Source: Anisodus tanguticus (Eukaryota > Streptophyta > Magnoliopsida > Solanales > Solanaceae). Taken from it: DNA of 64,000 bases. The DNA lies in contig CM067542.1 in the NCBI GenBank assembly GCA_034509755.1, positions 19,473,001 through 19,537,000 of the forward strand, written 5' to 3'. How positions within the stretch are numbered: the stretch's first letter is position 1; the number at the start of each line of letters is the position of its first letter. Shown in pieces: positions 1-11,560 of this stretch. Position numbers and translations under genes: made by a program. Under the pieces are notes generated by a model. That model was given only the letters and a program-made list of their open reading frames with translations. It made no database searches and had not been told where the DNA came from.

Positions 1-10
1 AATAGGGGAT
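1..10 (+). other. Polypurine tract of a copia-type LTR element (partial)
   Basis: The purine-rich run ending in AGGGGAT lies directly before an LTR start TGTTGG. The same arrangement is found before the 3' LTR of the related element at 50080-57039 (reading its minus strand, AGAGGGGAT then TGTTGG). The body of this element must therefore lie left of the window. Confidence 0.65.
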
Positions 11-1127
11 TGTTGGAAATTTACTAATGTGGAATTACATTTATCCCATTATTTATGACTCGAACAATTAGGGCCCCGCACGTCGGAAATATCATTTTCA
101 CACACGTGCAATCTTAGTGCCAAGTATCGTAAATTTCGTTAATGAACGAGATATTGGTACGTAAGTGAAATATTTGAGACATAGAATTATGGACGGTTAT
201 TGGATGAATAACAAGTGTTCCACTTTGATAAACGAAGGAAGGATTGTGCGAGGTGTAAGATGGAATGGGTCGGAAAGGGTCGCGGAGCCGAGAAGGGCCA
301 CGGCGCCTGGCATACGGCGCCGCGGCTCCCCCCAAGCTGAACCGCGACGCTAATTGCCTGTTTGGCATTCTGGAGCCGCGGCGCTTCCCAGGCAGTGTTT
401 GCTCGACGGAATCTCAAAGGTTTGGCTGTTGAGGTGGTTTCAATGGCATTGAATCCCCCCAATAATGACCATTACTTGGACCATTATGTTGCTGCATTAC
501 TTGGGGGTTAAATGTCATCAATTACATGGCAATTGAATGGCATTATGGGGCATTTGAAAGACCATCTTGCACACCTATAAATTGAGGCCTTTGGCTCAAT
601 TCTATAGATGAACAACAACAGAAATGAACACAATATACATACAAGTATACAACACCACAAAGAGATCAGTTATCCTGATAAGCAATCATTCTCTTAGCAA
701 TCTTCATTGTTCGTGTTCTTCACTGAGGTCATTTGTGTAGGCTTTGCACATTTGATAGTTTACTGTTTCATCTTGGGAGACTATTGTCCACACTTTCGTA
801 AAGCCTATATACGGGGGCAATCTTGTCTTAAAGACAGAGAGTCATCTATCGACTCAGCCGGTGGTGTTGTGATTATCTAATTGGTTCCTAAGTGTTTCAG
901 GTGTGAACTAGAATCTCAAAGGACTCTAACCATTCGGATTCTCAGCGGATCTACAAGCCACAAGTGTAGCCGTTCATGTCCTTGTATTTCCGAATACAAG
1001 ATCCATAATTGAAGTTCTAATTCAAGATCAAGATATTGACAACTTGTTGTTGTAATCTTTGTTGTTTATCCTTTCAATTACTGTAATGGTTGTTTACTAT
1101 TCCCGTACGTGCTTTACATATCCAACA
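11..1127 (+). repeat. 3' LTR of a Ty1/copia-type retrotransposon
   Basis: The segment starts TGTTGG and ends CCAACA, the inverted ends expected of an LTR, and is about 1.1 kb long. A TATA-like CCTATAAATTGAGG lies near 574-590, followed by a leader-like segment. Around 765-850 it matches the minus strand of the LTRs at 50080 and 55514 (TCTTGGGAGACTATTG, CAATCTTGTCTTAA), so it belongs to the same broad family but is clearly diverged. Because a polypurine tract precedes it, this is a 3' LTR and not a solo LTR. The right target duplication would be ATATA at 1128-1132; the left copy is outside the window. Confidence 0.75.
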
Positions 1128-1625
1128 ATATATGCATTAAAACTTATTACATTGCTAATATTATGATTTGTTAAGTATTAGTTATGCATAAAATAATACC
1201 AAATAAGATGTATAACTAATGCTTACTTCTTAGTTTTTCTTATTAACTATTCTCAATTTTCTAGTTAAAATTTGACGCTCAATTCTCAAAAGGTTGCGTT
1301 TATAGTTTAGTGGTATTAATGTTAGTCGAACCATATTTCTCACACAATAGATATGCGTGGAATTTTCTCGATCTCTCTATGTAATAAAAAAAAAAAGAAT
1401 ACTTAAAAACCTCTCCACGTGGGGTGAGGGTAGCTTGAGTATTGGTGTTTGGTTTGGTAACAATGTTAACCATAGTTAAGCCCAAACACCCCCTATGATG
1501 ACTCCTCCTAATCATGTCTAGTTTGATTACATGTGTACATCTATGGTTAAGTTAACTCAAATACAAAAATAGAAAATAGAAAATAGAAAAATAGAAAATG
1601 TTAATTTCACCCCAAAAATTAGAAA

Positions 1626-1628
<3 letters not shown>
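1128..1628. other. AT-rich intergenic DNA upstream of the RING gene
   Basis: No supported gene. The stretch is AT-rich with short A and T runs and probably contains the promoter of the RING gene, but no element is clear enough to place. Confidence 0.4.

Positions 1629-1665
<37 letters not shown>
1629..1665 (+). repeat. (GA)n microsatellite in the 5' leader of the RING gene
   Basis: About 18 uninterrupted GA repeats, ending just before GGCGTTC. They lie upstream of the inferred 5'UTR splice donor at 1816, so they are probably in the leader exon or core promoter. GA repeats there are common in plant genes. Confidence 0.85.
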
Positions 1666-1668
<3 letters not shown>

Positions 1669-1816
1669 TTCAATACTTCAATGTATCAAAGCTAAGAAAA
1701 TAAAACAAACAAAAAAAAAACTAAAAAAGGATCTTCTCTACTCTTTCTTTCTCTATGCTCTTAGATTTATCTTTACCTTTGATTTGATTTGCTCGAAATC
1801 TTAGCTCAATAATCTG

Positions 1817-2400
1817 GTATGTAAATTGATCCAATAATAATCTTCAATTATCAAATCTTATCAAATTCTCACTGTCTTTCACCGATCTTATCTAAAAAAA
1901 AAAAAATCTTTTTTTATTTCTTGAATTTTTTTTTTTTTTCATTTTAATTTTGCTGTTTTTGTGTTGTGGATTGATTTTGATCACTGATTTGAATTGGGTT
2001 TGATCGGAACTTAAATGGGTGTGATTTAAATTCATTCAGTATTGGAAGTTTATATCTGGGTAATTGCTGTATTAATGTTCTTGATGTAACTTGTTTGTAT
2101 TAATTTTGTGAAATCACATGTATAGTTCTTGGATTGTTGAATTTGTTTGGATTATAAAATGTTAGACTTACCAAGATATAGATGATCATGTTTGATATGG
2201 TATTGTTAAATGCATTTCAATTGGAACATATGTTTGTTTAGCTTGTTTTATGATGTTATGTGACAGTTTAAGAACTTGGTTTCAGTGTTTTTCTTATAGA
2301 TATGTGCATTGATATGAGGTCAAACATATTTTTGTATATTTATGATTTGCAAGTTAATTATATGGATTGAAGTTTCTAAGGAAAAAAATGTGTTTGGCAG
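1817..2400 (+). other. Probable 5'UTR intron of the RING gene
   Basis: A donor, AATCTG followed by GTATGT, and an acceptor, TGTTTGGCAG, bound a T-rich 584-bp stretch without coding potential. The acceptor is 7 bp before the start codon at 2408. Inferred from splice consensus and composition only. Confidence 0.6.
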
Positions 2401-2407
2401 ATAAGTT

Positions 2408-5400
2408 ATGGCATCAATGGTTGCAAAGGCATGTGCTACGCCATCGGCTCAATATACACCGGCTCTGACAGTGTTGGAAAAAGGAAGTAGGAATAAGAGG
2501 AAATTCAGGGCGGATCCACCTTTAGCTGACCCGAATAAGATGATTTCTTCTCCTCAGTTTGAGTGCACAAGTTTTGAATTTTCAGCAGATAAATTTGGAA
2601 TGATCCCTAGTCATGAATTGTTGTCGAATGGTTGTGATATGTGTAGCCTGAAGCAAGAGAGCTCGGAAAGTTTGAAACTTGACCTCGGATTGTCTTGCAG
2701 TGTAGGATCATCTGAAGTACGTCAAAGTGAGCCTAGAGAGGAAGTTGAAACGACTGAAGAATTCCATGATGCTGATTGGAATGATCTTACGGAATCAGAG
2801 CTAGAAGAGCTCGTCTTGAGCAACTTGGATACGATTTTCATGAGTGCAATTAAGAGAATAATGGCCTTTGGTTACAGTGAAGAGATTGCCACAAAGGCTG
2901 TTTTAAGGTCTGGTATTTGCTATGGTTGTAAAGACATTGTATCAAACATAGTGGAGAATACATTGGCTTTTCTTCGTAGCGGCGGCCAGGAGATTGACTC
3001 ATCGGGGGAGCATTACTTTGAGGATTTGCTGCAGATGGAAAAGTATGTGTTGGCTGAATTGGTCTGTGTTCTGCAGGAAGTTAGGCCTTTCTTTAGCACT
3101 GGTGATGCAATGTGGTGCTTGTTAATATGTGACATGAATGTATCTCATGCTTGTGCCATGGAAAGTGATCCTCCTTTGAGTAGTTTGGTTGGTGATGGGA
3201 ATGAAAATTCCTCTGCTTCTCATTTGCAATCGGAGGCCAAAAGTTCCGAATCCAACACTAGAAAGCCAAATCCTTCAGTTTCTTGTGCACATTGTTCGTC
3301 TGAGACTTCCAATAGACATAGCTTTCAGTTGGAGGCATCCAGTATTCATGATATCAAGCCTAAATCTTCGTTTATTATCCCAGAGAAAGATTCTTCCAGT
3401 TCTCTGCTTGACACTGTTGATAAAACCTTTACAGCGTCCGGAACACCCAATCCTCCAACCGTAAAGGAGGAGTTTGTGGGTAGTAGAAAGGTATCTGGCA
3501 TCACCAAAAGGGAGTATATACTTAGGCAGAAGTCCCTACATCTGGAGAAACATTACCGCACTAAAGGGGTCTGTAGGAAACTCGATGATTTTAGTGGTTT
3601 AGTACTAGATAATAAACTTAAGTCCATGGCAGACTCTGCCGGCATGAATATAAAGAATGCTTCATTGAAGGTCAATAAGACCTCTGTTGTTGGGACTCAA
3701 GATAATGTACACCATAGTATCTCAACAAATAATGGATTTTCTTCAACAACAGTTTTTGGGTCCGATAATGGCAACGGACCTGTTCCATTAATTAACGCAA
3801 ATATCCCTTCTTCATCACCGCAAGTCATTACTTCACCTGCATTGCCTGCTACTGAGCTATCTCTCTCATTCCCTGCCAGCAACATTACCCCGATGCCTCT
3901 TAGTTATAAAGCTGAGGGGGCTGTTTGTGCTTTTAATATGATTCCAAATGAAAAATCTAATGCTCAATGGGTTCGTCAAGACAAGAAAGATGAAATGATT
4001 CTAAAGTTAGTTCCAAGGGTTCACGAATTGCAAAGTCAGCTCCAAGAGTGGACAGAATGGGCCAATCAAAAGGTTATGCAAGCCGCTCGTAGACTGAGTA
4101 AAGACAAAGCTGAGCTTAAGACACTTCGTCAAGAAAAAGAAGAAGTGGAGAGGCTTAAGAAAGAGAAGCAGAGTTTGGAGGAAAATACCATGAAAAAGCT
4201 AGTTGAGATGGAGAATGCCTTGTTTAAGGCTAGCGGACAAGTCGAACGAGCTAATTCTGCTGTTCGTAGACTTCAAATCGAGAATGCTGTACTAAGGAGG
4301 GAAATGGAAGCTGCCAAACTGCGTGCAGCAGAGTCAGCTGCGAGCTGTCAGGAAGTATCAAAGAGGGAAAAGAAGACACTCACTATGTTCCAGTCATGGG
4401 AGAAGCAGAAAGCTATATTTCAGGATGAACTGATAGCTGAAAGACGAAAGCTGGTGGAACTGCAACAACAACTGGAGCAAGCTAAAGATGTTCAAAACCA
4501 GCTCGAGGTATGTTTACTGGGAGAATAAGATCATAACGGCTTTCACAATATGATTCTTGTCAAAGAAATTTAGGCGTTAGCCAAGTTAAAAAGGCTGTAT
4601 TGTCTAGTTAAGTACCGTGACCTTTAACCATTCATGCTGTAGAATAAAGAGGATAAAATAATAAACAGAAAAACTGCAGAACTTAGGTAAGAAGATACTA
4701 ATTTACAAGCTTTATGCTAGTAAATATGGTTAAGGTTATATACAAAGCTTAATAAAATTTGTGACTAACTGGTACCATGGTTCTTTGGCTCTCCTTGGAC
4801 ATACCTCTGCATCAATCATTGGCGAGCCGACATCTCTGTGATAGAAGCTTCATGCAATCTGACTTCTGTGATGGGGAATTGTGACCTTTTTACTATTTGA
4901 GAGATAAACCTAAGATGGGAAATATGAATGAAACTTTTGTGTGTGTTTGCTTAAAAATGACTCAACGGGGTTTTTGAACCTCTAAACAATCACTCTCTAT
5001 CTCTCCAACTTCATCCTCCCAAGAGAAGGCTGTGGTGGCTGGTAAATGCAATTATTTTATTGTATGTGTTCTTCCAGAATACGATCACCTGATGTCTATA
5101 ATATACATGTTTGGAATATATCTTCTAACTTAAGCAGTCTGAGAATATGAAAAATGAACATGAGTTTTGTCTGCTGGATTCTTTATCTGATAATGGCTGG
5201 ACTCTCGTCCGCAAAATTTCTCTATGTATAAGCAAGAGTACGGATTAGCATCTAACTGATGCAACATTTTTCCCGTCTTTTTGCGTTGTTCTGTTAGTAC
5301 GGTGCATAGCATATTTGTTCAGTGCAATTTTCCTCACTTTGTGATAGCGTTTTTGAAGTGGATAACTTGTTGTTCAAAGTCAAATAGATGACCTGACAAT

Positions 5401-6737
5401 GCGAATGACGTATCTCTACCTCTCATAGTGTCTTGTAGCATTTTTATGTTTTGAATTCAATATGCTTCGACATTGATGTCTGATATGGATATAATGTTTC
5501 AGAACACATATCCTGCTATATCTTGGAAGTGATTAACCTTAAAAAGAAATTTCTCAAATGGATCTCGAGACGAAATGGTCCTATGTAGAGTTACAGGAGT
5601 AGGTTGTTGGCACTGGCCTGAGGCCTCTTACATGCATCATTTCGGTTGAGAGCTCTGAAAATGACTTCAGAACGCACATCCAAAGAAGCTTGAACAGATA
5701 GTTTTATTTTTTGCTTCACTTGAGACTTCACATTTTCCATCATCTTTCTTAAACTCTTAACATGACATCCGGGTTTGTTTTACCCTTGCCTAATTATTGG
5801 TAAAATCAGTACAGTATCATAAAGAATAACTTTTTCAATGAAGCATATTAGAAAAGTTTGACGAGGGATAGCCTAGTGGAAAGGACCCTTTACCTCCAAC
5901 CATGAGTCCAGGGTTTTGGGGGGGGGGGGGGGGGGGGGGGGGGTTACCATATCAAAGAAATTTCATGTCTTCTCATCTGGCACTTTGCGTTGTTGCCTTT
6001 TTGTATAAGAAATTGCTAATTGCAAATTCATCCAAAAATATAATTGCTAACTGCAAACAATCAAGGGGAGTGGTTAAGTTGCAGGTCTTTCATAATACAT
6101 AGACTTTTTAAATTTGAACCAATCTTCTTATGATAATGTGTATTCTTCCGATGAGACAAGTGCATGATCTCACCGACAAGCCAATGTCTTGCAGGGTAGA
6201 TGGAAGCAGGAAGAGAAAGTGAATGAAGACTTACTTAGGCAGGCTAGTTCACTAAGGAAAGAGAGAGAACAGATTGAAACTTCAGCCAAATCCAAGGAGG
6301 ATATGACCAAATTAAAAGCTGAAAGTAGTTTACAAAAGTATAAAGATGATATTGAAAGGTTAGAAAAGGAAATATCCCAGCTCAGACTGAAGACCGATTC
6401 CTCAAAGATAGCCGCTCTTAGAAGAGGCATAGATGGAAGCTATGCAAGCAAACTGACAGACTTTAGAAATGCTCCATTACCAAAGGACACTCAAGTACCT
6501 TTTATCTCCACATTTGTGACAGATTTTGAGGAATATTCTCAGGATGGAGGGGTTAAACGAGAACGTGAGTGTGTAATGTGCTTGTCAGAGGAGATGTCTG
6601 TGGTTTTTCTGCCATGTGCACATCAAGTGGTATGCACGACATGCAACGAGCTCCATGAGAAGCAGGGAATGAAAGAATGCCCTTCTTGTAGGAGCCTGAT
6701 CCAGAAGCGGATTTGCGTGCGTTATGCTCGTACTTAA
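2408..6737 (+). CDS. RF298: RF298/MIP1-type RING E3 ubiquitin ligase, two coding exons
   Basis: Exons 2408-4507 (700 codons) and 6195-6737 (180 codons plus stop) join in phase 0 across GTATGT...TTGCAG, giving about 880 residues. Residues 25-35 are a basic GSRNKRKFR patch. Residues 127-190 form a UBA-like helical region (LTESELEELVLSNLDTIF). The conserved DAMWCLLICDMNVSHACAM block is near 233-251. A long coiled coil runs from about 523 to 780. A C-terminal C3HC4 RING has Cys826, 829, 841, His843, Cys847, 850, 862 and 865. This order is typical of the plant RF298/RF4/MIP1 family, putative E3 ligases that transfer ubiquitin from an E2 to substrates held through the coiled coil; the substrate is unknown. 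All zinc ligands are present and the frame is open, so it looks functional. The paralogue (RF298 versus RF4) is my judgement from the N-terminus. Confidence 0.92.
4508..6194 (+). other. Coding intron of the RING gene
   Basis: A 1,687-bp intron with GTATGT donor and TGTCTTGCAG acceptor. Translation past the donor stops after six codons, while the downstream frame continues the coiled coil and RING. It contains a 26-base G run at 5918-5943. Confidence 0.9.
5918..5943 (+). repeat. Poly-G run (26 G) inside the RING gene intron
   Basis: An uninterrupted G homopolymer. It can form G-quadruplexes in DNA or pre-mRNA and is also a typical place for sequencing length errors. Confidence 0.9.
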
Positions 6738-6960
6738 GAGTCGCTTCAGATAATGAGTGAAGCTGTCAAAATACTGATTCATGAAACTTTATAATGAATA
6801 ATGCATTTGTGTGGCCCCTTTCAAATGTCAGGACAATTATGCTTGCAATATGTGACTCTTTTCAAGAATGAAAATAACAGGAAAAAAAAGAGAGAAGGAA
6901 GTGTTAAGTGTGGCCTTTGTAAATCATTTCTCTTTTAAATAAAACTTGAGTTTTCCTTGT
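6738..6960 (+). terminator. 3'UTR and likely poly(A) signal of the RING gene
   Basis: Non-coding sequence after the stop. An AATAAAA hexamer-like site near 6938 is followed by TG/T-rich sequence (TTCCTTGTTGTGTTC), the usual layout of a plant poly(A) site. Inferred from motifs only. From 6961 to 7688 I see nothing further. Confidence 0.5.
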
Positions 6961-7691
6961 TGTGTTCTTTTATGTCTCTTTATCGGCCATCTGCATTAAC
7001 TGATCTTGGCCGTTATTATGTTGGCTATTCATAAGAACAAATACTACACTTGATCTGACACAAATAGTATACTTACTATTGCTTTGATCTTCTCTGATTT
7101 TGTGCATCAGAATAAGGAGGTTCTCTCATCTGCAGTTTGTGAATGCACTCTTGGTGCATTATGTGACACATTGTATATACTTGGCAGTTGGCATTTCAAT
7201 TTCTGTTCACATAAAATGCTTTTCTTGGCCTTTGAAAACCACCTAAGGACCAGGCCTTGATATGCAGAATTATTCAGCACATGTACTAGCGGGAGATAGC
7301 AGGTATTTGGTGGATTCGTAGGCAGCAGGAATTTGGTAGAATAGTCGAAGTACGAAATAAAGGAACATGCCACTGAAAATGTTTCTCCTTTCACTCTTGT
7401 GACAAAAGATCAAAGCTATAATGAGCAACCTACCCTTGGCACACCCTGTTGCACTGTTGCTGCAATTGTAGAACTCTGATACAAATTGTTGATAATCTAA
7501 GAATTAAAGTATTAAATGATACTGTGAAACTTGAACTTTTTGGGGAGAGTAGAGCCCATAAATTCCAGCTCTTCAAGTAGGCATCTCAAGGCTCTTCTAA
7601 CTGTCAATCAGTTCTGTTTCATAACAAATATCATCCTTATTCCTTGGAATAATCATCACTATATCTCGGGAGTCAAATTAAGTTACTATAA

Positions 7692-8497
7692 GGGTGTGTT
7701 CGGTAGGGAGGAACAAGTGAATATCTACTTATTTTCTCGTGTTCGTTTGGTTAGTGAAAAATAAGTAAATTTCTTATTTATTTTCTCACATTCGTTTGGT
7801 TAGTAGAAAATATTTTCGGAAAATACTCACCCAAGCTCCATCCACCCCACTACCCCACACCCTCTACCACCCACCCCACCACCCTCGAAGCATTTCATCT
7901 TCACCCACCCTTACCCCACACCACACACACACCCCAAAGCCCACACCACTATTCCACCTAACCCCCCACCCCTCTTCTCAATTTTTTATTTCATATATTT
8001 TATTTTATAAAAAATGTATAAAAGATGAGAATTTTTTCTTACTCCCCCCCCCCCCCGGGGGGGGGGGGGGGGGGTGAGGGTGGTGTAGAAAATAAAAAAA
8101 ACTTTTTTTTGAGGGGGTGGGTGGGATTGGGGGTGGATGGGGGGAGGGGTCCGGGGTAGGGGTTTCGCACCGGGGTTGGGGGAGTGGTTAGAAAACAAAA
8201 AAAAAAATATTTTTTTGGGTGTGTGTGTTGGGGGGGGGGAGGGTGGAAGTGGGGGGGGGAGTGCTTGGGGTTTGGTGTGGTGGGTGGGTGGCAGATGGGT
8301 TGAGTGGTGGTGGAGTAGTTGGTTGAATGTCACTTGTGAAATTTATTTTTCCTACTTTCATTAAAGAAGTCATTTTTCTTATTTTTGAGTAATTTATTTT
8401 CCTAAAGAAAATATTTTCCAATATTTTTTACCAAACGAACATGAGAAAATTGGAAAACATTTTCCAAAAAATGATTTCCTCCATACCGAACACACCC
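7692..8497. mobile_element. Foldback MITE, PIF/Harbinger-like (TSD TAA)
   Basis: The terminal inverted repeats are GGGTGTGTTCGGTAGGGAGG at the left and its near-complement CCTCCATACCGAACACACCC at the right, flanked by TAA at 7689-7691 and 8498-8500. Complementarity extends inward (ATTTTCTCGTGTTCGTTTGG against CCAAACGAACATGAGAAAAT). The left half is CACCC-rich and the right half GGGTG-rich, meeting at a C13/G18 junction, so the 806-bp element could fold on itself almost end to end. No transposase is present. The family call rests on the 3-bp TAA duplication and GGG ends. Confidence 0.75.
8044..8074. repeat. C13/G18 palindromic core of the foldback MITE
   Basis: Thirteen C followed by eighteen G, a perfect 13-bp-stem palindrome with no loop. 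It is flanked by CCACC-rich and GGGTGG-rich low-complexity sequence and is prone to length error. Confidence 0.9.
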
Positions 8498-8500
8498 TAA

Positions 8501-8900
8501 ATGTTTTTTATGCAAATAATGGAATAACATTCTTTCTGTAGTCTTTTCAAAATTATTTTTTCAATCTTTGATTACAAACTTAATTAAATCATATATAAGC
8601 GAGAAAAACTCTTAGCATCTGCTCTTTATTGTATTAAGTTATCTTTCAAAATTATATAATCAGTTGAAAAGGTGCTTCAAATGATGAGACATTCACTAGA
8701 TTACCTCAATGAGATGTTTGCTCAAGTTCTATAATAGCATATCAGATTGTTAATCATCAAATGCATAGTTTGTGCATTGGGGTAATACATGACATAGTAC
8801 TTACTTGACATGGACTGTTACACTCCTATGCAAAAAGACATTTTTTGACAAGTAAAGTTTAATTTTATTTCATTGTGGACTGAACAAAGGTTCTGCAGAA
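8501..8900. other. AT-rich intergenic DNA
   Basis: No gene, repeat or motif that I can support. Confidence 0.4.
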
Positions 8901-8902
8901 GT

Positions 8903-9235
8903 TTACATTATATCTACTGTACAAAATAACAAAAGCTTAACTAGCATCTTACACCAAGATGCTAAGGACAAAATACTTGATTCTTGCAACTGGCTCTCAT
9001 TCGCCTTCAAAGCACCTTTGATTCCTTTCTCTCCAAACGGACCACCACGACACAAAAAAGCATATTCCACAACTGTAATGACCCTGGACCATTTTAGAAG
9101 AAGATGATTTACATCCTCAATTCCTTTTTCACACAGATGACATCGGTGTAAACCTCTTCTCTGCAGGTTATACTGAGCTAAATTAGCTTCGTGTAGCAGT
9201 ACACATTGTTTTACCATAACATCTGCCACGGCCAT
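8903..9235 (-). pseudogene. LINE reverse-transcriptase zinc-binding (zf-RVT) remnant
   Basis: A 110-residue open frame contains RRGLHRCHLCEKGIEDVNHLLL. This matches the zf-RVT pattern found at the C-terminus of plant LINE reverse transcriptases and LINE-derived host fragments (a Cys-x2-Cys pair followed by a VNHLL segment). The rest of the RT is not found nearby and the final zinc ligand is lost, so it is a short relic. Its minus orientation matches the neighbouring NB-ARC remnant but no link is implied. Confidence 0.55.
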
Positions 9236-9429
9236 ACAATATCCCTATTACCCAAAGCGTTCAAGCTCTTACACGCTAAATTCACAGAGAATTTTCCACT
9301 GCAAAAAGACATGAAATGAGATTTCTATTCTGTTAACTTTTCGAAGTTCAACTTTGTGACGTTAGTTTCATAACGTGTTTGAAGCATATTTTACTATACT
9401 GGTTAAATTTTCTTACCTGAATTAATTAG

Positions 9430-10376
9430 GCCTATAAACCAAGAAATAAGCATTAAATTATGCGGCACTATGTCTTCACTACTAAGTTCAAAGGATGGAC
9501 TTGAAAACATGGTAACGGTCTGCATGACTAACAAACATAATAGTGTACCAGTTCATAAAATCAATTTTAGGTTTAAGCAGAAAACCAGGAAGGATAGTAG
9601 TAGTAAATAGAAATAGCAAAGGGACAGGAGACGTCGAATTAATCATCCAAAAGTTCAATTGAGGATTATGCTAGGGAGATTAGCCTAACAGGACACTTCC
9701 ATCACAGTGGTAGCTTGATATGGACGAAGAAAGCCTTCTGCCATCCAGAGTTGGATTAGTTGGTTCTTTTCAAATTCAAAATATTTTGGAAACATTGCGA
9801 AGTAAACAAAGCATTTTTTCAGACGTGGAGATGGTAGATAAACATAGCTGAGATTTAGGATTCACTTTATGCTATTCTCCCCATTATCATCTTCACATGC
9901 AACAAGGGAGTTGTCATCAAGAATCGCCTGCCATTCATGTTTTTCCTTACTGCGTAAGAGGCCTCCCAACACACTTGCTGACACATTTCAATAATCCTGT
10001 TGTCCATGCTCACCATTTCTTCTGGAATCTCCCCATCAACAAATGCTCTTTGTTTGAAAATGCACCAGCAATGATCTTCTGCTAATTTTCCCAACATATG
10101 ATGATCTACTGCTACTGTGCACGCCTGTTTCATACAAGCAGTCAGAATGCAGATTCAACTGGATGTGCCTATTGCTTCAAAGGTGTCCACAAACTCATGC
10201 CACAATGTAACAGGGTCAACACGCCACAAATCATCCAGGACAAGCAAATACTTTCTTCCTCCCAATACATCTTGGAGCTTCTTGACTATTATATCCCTGC
10301 TTTGGACCTCAAGTTTCCTCCTTGTCAATGATTCGAGGATCAGTTCAAGAAAGCTCTTATTTCTTGAAATGTGTCA
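9430..10376 (-). pseudogene. Broken NB-ARC (NLR resistance gene) fragment, left arm of an inverted repeat
   Basis: Read leftward from 10376, the minus strand shows the NB-ARC kinase-2 motif (KYLLVLDDLWRVDP), then an RNBS-B region with a stop, then LAEDHCWCIFKQRAF (RNBS-C-like). A damaged GLPLA region follows and the trace continues to about 9430. No P-loop or leucine-rich repeats are visible, and frames change several times. The order is that of a CC-NBS-LRR protein, an intracellular immune receptor; this copy cannot encode one. The part between 9430 and 9970 is repeated in reverse at 10380-10955. Confidence 0.75.
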
Positions 10377-10955
10377 AGGTCTACCATTGGCAGCAAGTGT
10401 GTTGGGAGGCCTCTTACGCAGTAAGGAAAAACATGAATGGCAGGCGATTCTTGATGACAACTCCCTTGTTACATGTGAAGATGATAATGGGGAGAATAGC
10501 ATAAAGTGAATCCTAAATCTCAGCTATGTTTATCTACCATCTCCACGTCTGAAAAAATGCTTTGTTTACTTCGCAATGTTTCCAAAAGATTTTGAATTTG
10601 AAAAGAACCAACTAATCCAACTCTGGATAGCAGAAGGTTTTCTTCGTCCAAGATAAGAGACCACTGTGATGGAAGTGTCCTGTTAGGCCTAACTCCCTAG
10701 TATAATCCTCATGTGATTAATCATCATTCGAACTTTTGGATGATTAATTCGCCGTCTCCAGTCATTCTTTGCTATTTCTAATTACTACTACAATCATTCC
10801 TGGTGTTTGGCGTAAACCTAAAATTGATTTTATGAACTGGTGCACTATTTTGTTAGTCATGCAGACTGTTACCATTTTTTTTAAGTCCATCCTTGAACTT
10901 AGTAGTGAAGACATAGTGCCAAATAACTTAATGGCTAATGCTTTTATAAAGCTTA
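10377..10955 (+). pseudogene. NB-ARC fragment, right arm of the inverted repeat
   Basis: The plus strand carries the GLPL motif (CQGLPLAASVLGGLLRSKEK), a stop near 10507, then KKCFVYFAMFPKDFEFEKN and LIQLWIAEGFL, the ARC2 region of NLR proteins. It is the reverse complement of 9430-9970 with scattered substitutions and small indels. This arm keeps the GLPL codons that the left arm has lost, so the two arms have diverged since duplication. Not functional. Confidence 0.75.
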
Positions 10956-11560
10956 TTTCTTCGTTCAAATGATGTACACTTCCGGTTGGATAAGCTAGTA
11001 CCTCCAGCTTTCGTGGGGAGCAACATCATCTTCCAGAGTGTATTGCTGCAGAGTTGAAAGAAACAACAATTATTAGGCAACAGAGCACATTTTAAAATGG
11101 AGCTTGGATGACAGTAATCATGTTCAACCACAAGGCGTGGCAAGTTCACGCTGACATTTGATAAGATGAGGCCACAAGAAAAAGATCGAGACAAGCACCA
11201 ATAAGTTTCTTTTTATCTGTCAAGCTGAACTACATCCCTTAGATACAGAAGTTTCCAGTACTGCAGTACAAAGTAGATATTTATCTTAATTTTTGCATGT
11301 AATAGCTAAGTCATGAAATAGCTCAATGGGCTATAAATATCGGTGGCTGAAACATTTAGAGTTTGCTATATAATAACCAGAAATTTATATATCCTTAAGT
11401 CAGTAAAGGTTTCTCCTCTGGAGAGATCCACTTCAGGCTCCAATTAGTGATGATCACACAAAAGAAAGTGACTTGGTATGTTCCTTCTGCAACGTTTCAC
11501 ATTGACCAACCTCACAGACTGACAGTCCAAGCTTTTCAAGAAAAACAGACATAAGCATTC
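10956..11560. other. Intergenic DNA between the NB-ARC remnant and the PPR gene 3' region
   Basis: Mixed sequence without a supported open frame. It may include decayed NLR downstream sequence, but no leucine-rich repeat could be recognised. Confidence 0.35.

Noticed and set aside
1598..1804. Open frame with an Arg-Glu run
   Set aside because: Translation of the GA microsatellite in the RING gene leader.
7986..8333. Pro/His- and Gly-rich open frames
   Set aside because: They are low-complexity translations of the CACCC/GGGTG halves of the foldback MITE.
9897..10331. Plus-strand open frames over the NB-ARC spacer
   Set aside because: The minus strand carries the NB-ARC motifs; the plus frames are shadows.
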